Shown: positions 59,453-64,000 of the stretch, one piece after another
Numbering within the stretch: the stretch's first letter is position 1
How the letters are laid out: each line of letters starts with the position of its first letter
NCBI GenBank assembly: GCA_902762955.1
Contig: CACWQH010000003.1
Span: 1-64,000, forward strand
Direction of reading: 5' to 3'
Origin: an uncultured Lachnospiraceae bacterium
Lineage (GTDB): Bacteria; Bacillota; Clostridia; Lachnospirales; Lachnospiraceae
Length of the DNA stretch: 64,000 nt
The notes under the pieces: generated by a model
The model's input: only the letters and a program-made list of their open reading frames with translations
Database searches by the model: none
What the model was told of the DNA's origin: nothing
Translations under genes and position numbers: made by a program

Positions 59453-60787
59453 ATGGATTTGTTTGATTATATGCGTGAGAATAGCAAAGAAAAGGATTCT
59501 CCGCTGGCAAAGAGACTTAGACCGACAACGCTCGATGAGGTTGTTGGTCAAGAACATATATTGGGAGCCGATAAGCTTTTATACCGTATAATCAAAGCGG
59601 ACAAGCTTAGCTCCATAATACTTTACGGCCCGCCCGGAACGGGCAAAACAACATTGGCTATGGTCATAGCCAATTCTACAAGTGCTAATTTCAGAGAGAT
59701 AAATGCAACCACCTCCGGTAAGAAGGACATCGGAGAGGTTGTAAACGAGGCACAGGATAATCTTAAAATGTATGGTAAAAAGACCATACTTTTTGTTGAC
59801 GAGATTCACAGATTCAACAAAGCACAGCAGGATTATCTTTTGCCTTTTGTTGAGGATGGAACAGTTATACTTATTGGTGCGACTACCGAAAATCCTTATT
59901 TTGAGGTCAATAATGCGCTTGTATCACGTTCAACGATATTTCAATTAAAACCGCTTTCAAAAGAAAATATTGAAGTGCTTATAAGACGAGCCGTATCTGA
60001 TGTGGAAAAGGGTATGGGTTCTTTTGATGCTGTTATCACGGATGAGGCAGTAAGCTTTCTTGCCGATGTTTCTGAGGGAGATGCCAGAACTGCCTTAAAT
60101 GCGATTGAGCTTGGTATACTTTCTACGGAAAGAGATGAAAAAACCGGCAAGATTGTCATAGATTTATCTGTAGCGGAGGAATGTGTTCAAAGGCGCAATA
60201 TAAAGTATGATAAGGATGGGGATAATCACTATGATGTGATATCGGCATTTATAAAAAGTATGCGGGGTTCAGATCCCGATGCGGCGGTCTACTGGCTTGC
60301 CAAGATGCTATACGCAGGTGAGAGCGTAACCTTTATAGCAAGACGAATTATGATTTGCGCATGTGAGGATGTGGGAAATGCCGACCCGCAGGCTATAGTT
60401 GTTGCAACGGCCTGTGCCCAGGCGGTCGAAAGAGTGGGAATGCCGGAGTCACAGCTTATACTTGCTCATGCAGCCATATATGTTGCCTGTGCACCTAAAA
60501 GCAATTCGGTTACCAACGCCATATATGCAGCCATGGATGCTGTAAAAAACACGGCAAATGCAGCAGTTCCCAATCATTTGAGGGATGCGCATTATTCGGG
60601 TTCCAAAAATCTTGGAAATGTGGGCTACAAATATGCACATGATTATCCAAAGCATTATGTAGAACAACAATATCTGCCGGATAATCTGATGGGGAGCGTA
60701 TTTTATGAGCCGGGAGATAACGGCTATGAGAAGGACATCAAAAAATGGTTTAATTTTATAAAGGATGATGATAAAAAGCCTGAATAG
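59453..60787 (+). CDS. rarA: Replication-associated recombination protein A (MgsA/RarA)
   Basis: AAA+ ATPase of the RuvB/clamp-loader kind that acts at stalled replication forks. The 444-residue protein has Walker A YGPPGTGKTT, Walker B FVDEIHRFNKAQQDYLL, sensor 1 GATTENP and the C-terminal tetramer domain (LRDAHYSGSKNLGNVGYKY). The ATG at 59453 follows GGGGAG; upstream in-frame ATG at 59396 lies inside the palindrome. Confidence 0.95.
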   Translation: MDLFDYMRENSKEKDSPLAKRLRPTTLDEVVGQEHILGADKLLYRIIKADKLSSIILYGPPGTGKTTLAMVIANSTSANFREINATTSGKKDIGEVVNEAQDNLKMYGKKTILFVDEIHRFNKAQQDYLLPFVEDGTVILIGATTENPYFEVNNALVSRSTIFQLKPLSKENIEVLIRRAVSDVEKGMGSFDAVITDEAVSFLADVSEGDARTALNAIELGILSTERDEKTGKIVIDLSVAEECVQRRNIKYDKDGDNHYDVISAFIKSMRGSDPDAAVYWLAKMLYAGESVTFIARRIMICACEDVGNADPQAIVVATACAQAVERVGMPESQLILAHAAIYVACAPKSNSVTNAIYAAMDAVKNTANAAVPNHLRDAHYSGSKNLGNVGYKYAHDYPKHYVEQQYLPDNLMGSVFYEPGDNGYEKDIKKWFNFIKDDDKKPE

Positions 60788-60894
60788 TTTTTAATTTTAA
60801 TAAAATCTTAAAAGTTTAAGCTATATATTTATAATTATATTTTTTATATAATCAAATAGTCGGAAGAAATCATTATAAAAACGGGAGAGGCGTT

Positions 60895-62247
60895 ATGAAA
60901 AAGAAAATTAAAATCATAATCACAATTATTATTTTTCTTGCTATAGCAGGTGGTATTACTGCCTATTTCTTATTGAGAGATAAGGAGGATGATGATTCGG
61001 GCGAGGTCGTTTACGTAGAATCAGTCTGTAATATCATGGGATATGGTGTAGCTGTTGACAGCAGATATGTGGGAATAGTTGAAGCCCAGGAAACAAAAAA
61101 GGTCAATCCCGATAGTGACAAGAAGGTAAAGACTTTGTATGTCAGTGTAGGGGATGAGGTAAAAAAGGGTGATATTTTATTTGAGTATGACACCGAGGAG
61201 ATGCAGCTAAAGCTTAGACAGCTCCAGCTTGAGCTTCAAAATATCAATAATGGCATAACTACAACCAATCAGCAGATAGCAGAGCTTGTTAAGGAAAGAG
61301 ATGAGGCGCCGGCTGACAGAAAGATAGAATATACGGCGCAGATACAGAATCTTCAGGCCGAGGTTAATCAGAGCAATTATAATGCAAGTTCAAAGCAGCT
61401 TGAGATAGACAGACAGCAGGCAGCTATGGAAAACAATAAGGTTATTGCTCCTATGGATGGAATTGTAAAGGAGATAGATGAGTCAGTTGCTGAAAATAAC
61501 AGTTCTCTTGGAGGCAGTGACTATAGCTACGGATATGGATATGATTCTGGAAGTAGTAGTGATAAGGCATATATAACAATTATGGCTGTGGGAGAATACA
61601 GAATTAAGGGTACTGCAAGTGAGCTTAATGTAAGAAGCATGTCAAAGGGAGATGCCGTTATAGTTCATTCAAGATTGGATGAAAGCATAACCTGGAGTGG
61701 TACGATTCAAAGTATCGACCTTGAACATACGGAAAGTAATAATAGCGATGGTAGTGGCGGTTCCGATACAACAAGCAATTATCCGTTTTATGTGACTCTG
61801 GACAATACAGACGGACTTATACTTGGAGAGCATGTATATATCGAGCCGGACTATGGTCAGGGCGAGGTTAAGGAAGGTGTATGGTTAGGCGAGTTTTATA
61901 TAGTTCAGGATGCGGGAGACTCCTATGTCTGGGTTGAAAACTCAAAGGGTAAGATTGAAAAAAGAACGGTTACTCTTGGAGCTTATGATGAGCTTATGAT
62001 GGCGTACGAGATTACATCAGGACTTTCAAATGAGGATTATATCGCTTTCCCTGAAGCAAGAATCAAGGAAGGTATGAAGACAACTCATAATTTTGAGGAT
62101 GTAATGATAGATGAAGCTACCGGAACTGATGGAATGATGGAGGATTTTGGTGATATAGATGAATCCGGAGAGTATGATAATATAGACGAATCCGGTATGG
62201 ATGGAGTAACAGAGGACGCTGGCTTTTCAGGAGAGGAGGCAGAGTAA
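60895..62247 (+). CDS. HlyD/MacA-type efflux adaptor
   Basis: Membrane-fusion-type adaptor of 450 residues: an N-terminal helix (about residues 5-27), a beta-barrel and lipoyl halves around a coiled-coil hairpin (about 100-185, LRQLQLELQNINNGITTTNQQ), VIAPMDGIVKEIDESVAENNS, and an acidic C-terminal tail. In Gram-positives such proteins join MacB-type ABC transporters. The stop overlaps the next ATG (TAATG). GGAGAGG precedes the ATG. Confidence 0.87.
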   Translation: MKKKIKIIITIIIFLAIAGGITAYFLLRDKEDDDSGEVVYVESVCNIMGYGVAVDSRYVGIVEAQETKKVNPDSDKKVKTLYVSVGDEVKKGDILFEYDTEEMQLKLRQLQLELQNINNGITTTNQQIAELVKERDEAPADRKIEYTAQIQNLQAEVNQSNYNASSKQLEIDRQQAAMENNKVIAPMDGIVKEIDESVAENNSSLGGSDYSYGYGYDSGSSSDKAYITIMAVGEYRIKGTASELNVRSMSKGDAVIVHSRLDESITWSGTIQSIDLEHTESNNSDGSGGSDTTSNYPFYVTLDNTDGLILGEHVYIEPDYGQGEVKEGVWLGEFYIVQDAGDSYVWVENSKGKIEKRTVTLGAYDELMMAYEITSGLSNEDYIAFPEARIKEGMKTTHNFEDVMIDEATGTDGMMEDFGDIDESGEYDNIDESGMDGVTEDAGFSGEEAE

Positions 62248-63029
62248 TGTTACTTGAATTAAAAAACATTTATAAAAATTATATTCAGGGTAATATGGAT
62301 GTTCCGGTTCTTAAAAATATCAATCTCTCCATAGAAGAGGGTGAGTATGTAGCCATTATGGGCCCTTCGGGTTCGGGCAAATCTACGCTTATGAATATAA
62401 TAGGCTGTATAGATAAGCCTACTGCCGGCACATATTTTCTGGATGGTCAGGAGATTAATACACTTAAGGACAGAGAGCTTTCCTTTGTGCGCAACAAGCA
62501 GATAGGTTTTGTATTTCAGACCTTCAATCTTATGCCGAGGCAGACAGCTCTTGACAATGTAGGTCTTCCGCTTCAGTATGCCAAGGTTCCTAAAAGGGAA
62601 AGAAAAAAAATGTGCCTTGAAGCACTTGACTTGGTAGGACTTTCAGACAGAGTAAGCTTTAAACCGACTCAGCTTTCAGGTGGACAAAAGCAGAGAGTTG
62701 CTATAGCAAGAGCTATGGTTAACCAGCCTAAGATATTGCTTGCGGATGAGCCTACCGGAGCGCTTGATTCAAAATCCGGTATACAGGTTATGGAGCTATT
62801 CAGAGAGCTTCATGAGCGCGGTACGACCATCATAATGATTACCCACTCTGATGAGATAGCTTCTCATGCTGACAGAATGGTCAAGATAATAGATGGTGAG
62901 CTTATTATGGGTGACGGTTTATCAGACAACGCAACAGATATAAGCAGTGAACAGCCTGAATCAGAGATAATGCACACATATGACGGAATAAATGCAGATT
63001 CTGTCGGACAGGAGGTGCGATATGAGTAA
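62247..63029 (+). CDS. MacB/LolD-type ABC transporter ATP-binding protein
   Basis: The 260-residue ATPase has Walker A MGPSGSGKST, the Q-loop VFQTFNLMPRQ, signature LSGGQKQRVAIARAM, Walker B ILLADEPTGALD and the switch His in ITHSDE. The last 35 residues are an acidic tail not found in typical MacB ATPases. The upstream overlap is one base; the downstream overlap with the second adaptor is eight bases. The permease is not in the window. Confidence 0.93.
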   Translation: MLLELKNIYKNYIQGNMDVPVLKNINLSIEEGEYVAIMGPSGSGKSTLMNIIGCIDKPTAGTYFLDGQEINTLKDRELSFVRNKQIGFVFQTFNLMPRQTALDNVGLPLQYAKVPKRERKKMCLEALDLVGLSDRVSFKPTQLSGGQKQRVAIARAMVNQPKILLADEPTGALDSKSGIQVMELFRELHERGTTIIMITHSDEIASHADRMVKIIDGELIMGDGLSDNATDISSEQPESEIMHTYDGINADSVGQEVRYE

Positions 63030-64000
63030 GGCAAAGAAGATAATTATTGGTTTAATTGTAACTCTTGTCGTAATTGGTATAACCGTTACTGTGTTACATT
63101 TTCTTAAGAAAAAGAATGCGAACAGCAAAACCATAGATGTATATCCTGTAAATGAGATAGGTCAGGACGGAAGCTGGTTTGGAAGCTACAGCTCTATAGG
63201 CGGTTCTGTTCAGATCAATATGGAGCAAAAGATTTATGCTATCTCCTCGCAGAGAATTAAAGAGATTCATGTCAAGGAGGGAGATGAGGTAAAAGTAGGA
63301 GATGTAATAGTCGAGTATGATGTAACATCTCAAAATCTTGCTCTTGAAACAAAAAGAACAGAGGTCGAGCTGGCAAGGACTTCCATTTTGGCTGCTCAAA
63401 GAGAGCTGGAGGAATTAAAGAAGATTACTCCTATCGAGGATATGCCTCAGCCGGAGCCTGAACCAACCACTGAAGCACCTACGACAGAAGCACCGACAAC
63501 AGAAGTACCAACTACCGAGGAGCCGGATATTCCGATAAGCACGGATACGGATGCTGATACCGATACGGACACTTTCGATGAAGCAGGTCAAACAGATGCT
63601 TCAAATGCTGATGATAGTACTGGACTCGGACAGTCTGACATGGCTGATACACAGCAAAATTATGATGCTTCAGCCGGTAATCAGGATATGGATTCCTTTG
63701 ATGAAGGTGACTTTGAAGAAACCTATACCCGAGAGGAATTAAAGAAGGCTATCACGGAAAAACAAAATGAAATAACCAGTCTTAATACAGCATATCAGCT
63801 TGCAGAGATAGAATATGAGATTATGGAATACCAGCTTTCAAGCGGTCAGGTAACGGCTAATTTTGACGGAGTTGTTAAGACTGTTTTGGATGAAGAGGAG
63901 GCTTTAAACAGCAATACCGCTATGATAGTTATAAGCGGTACCTCGGGTTATACTGTTCAGGCATCAATCGGAGAGCTGTCCCTTGATAAGGTTACACTTG
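63022..64000 (+). CDS. Second HlyD-type adaptor, cut by the window end
   Basis: The reading frame opens at ATG 63022 (GGAGGTG before it) and stays open to the end of the window, giving at least 326 residues. It has an N-terminal helix (about 6-28), a barrel half IKEIHVKEGDEVKVGDVIVEYD, a coiled-coil arm LETKRTEVELARTSILAAQ, a Pro/Thr/Glu/Asp-rich insertion (about 140-235, EPTTEAPTTEAPTTEVPTT), then a second coiled coil (ELKKAITEKQNEI) and TANFDGVVKTVLDEEE. The low-complexity insertion between the coil arms is unusual. It overlaps the ATPase stop by eight bases. The missing C-terminus lies to the right. Confidence 0.85.
   Translation, partial: MSKAKKIIIGLIVTLVVIGITVTVLHFLKKKNANSKTIDVYPVNEIGQDGSWFGSYSSIGGSVQINMEQKIYAISSQRIKEIHVKEGDEVKVGDVIVEYDVTSQNLALETKRTEVELARTSILAAQRELEELKKITPIEDMPQPEPEPTTEAPTTEAPTTEVPTTEEPDIPISTDTDADTDTDTFDEAGQTDASNADDSTGLGQSDMADTQQNYDASAGNQDMDSFDEGDFEETYTREELKKAITEKQNEITSLNTAYQLAEIEYEIMEYQLSSGQVTANFDGVVKTVLDEEEALNSNTAMIVISGTSGYTVQASIGELSLDKVTL

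Noticed and set aside
63551..63742. Short plus-strand frame of 63 codons near the window end
   Set aside because: It lies in another frame within the second adaptor gene, whose own frame is open from 63022 to 64000.

Overview
The window looks like a chromosomal segment of a low-GC, anaerobic Firmicute of the Lachnospiraceae (Coprococcus/Butyrivibrio/Roseburia-like). The evidence is a complete butyryl-CoA operon in the order thl-crt-hbd-bcd-etfB-etfA, an NfnAB bifurcating transhydrogenase pair, an alpha/beta-type small acid-soluble spore protein, several families typical of this group (DUF6106, DUF4364, DUF5688, CmpB-like, YqhQ/DUF1385), strong GGAGG ribosome binding sites and many extended -10 (TGnTATAAT) promoters. 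The species assignment is inference.

Layout. 1-130: three 11-bp-spaced repeats, a tRNA-3'-end-like sequence and a terminator, which may be the boundary of an integrated element lying to the left. 277-4155: ispF, a zinc-ribbon/VWA/C-type-lectin membrane protein and a membrane-anchored GH3 hexosaminidase. 4388-7737: nfnAB and two small membrane proteins. 7794-11033: a small protein, queH, two XRE regulators, thyA and dfrA. 11131-19071: a striking block made of a YbjQ-domain/zinc-ribbon protein, a 899-residue acidic TPR-like protein, a 993-residue Ala/Lys/Glu coiled-coil protein with a degenerate AAA-like C-terminus, and an MreB paralogue. This is my best candidate for an undescribed (scaffold or cytoskeletal) system. 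19197-25200: the butyrate operon, closed by a bidirectional terminator. 25247-30342: two membrane-anchored unknowns on the minus strand, a YunG-Nudix fusion, a YkgJ-type protein, mtnN and luxS (activated-methyl cycle). 30683-37480: a small charged peptide, a 1955-residue sortase-type surface protein and the spore protein. 37688-41635: tig-clpP-clpX-engB proteostasis block. 41638-47548: DUF4364, rho with a charged insertion, rpmE, yqhQ, prmC, prfA. 47572-50096: an acidic unknown, a zinc-ribbon membrane protein, and bioB on the minus strand behind a consensus promoter embedded in a BirA-type operator. 50309-57747: yhaO/yhaN-like nuclease pair, pepD, hisC, DUF5688. 57852-60787: cold-shock protein, a TetR-receiver gene pair, and rarA, separated from the pair by an 83-nt palindrome. 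60895 to the end: a HlyD-like adaptor, a MacB-type ATPase and a second HlyD-like adaptor cut by the window edge.

Metabolic logic: acetyl-CoA is condensed and reduced to butyryl-CoA by the 19-25 kb operon, with Bcd-Etf coupling crotonyl-CoA reduction to ferredoxin reduction. NfnAB can move the resulting reducing power to NADPH. MtnN and LuxS detoxify S-adenosylhomocysteine and release AI-2 precursor. ThyA and DfrA recycle folate for dTMP. Tig, ClpP, ClpX and EngB are translation and quality-control housekeeping, as are PrmC, PrfA and L31. All functions are inferred from protein sequence motifs read by eye; no database search was run.
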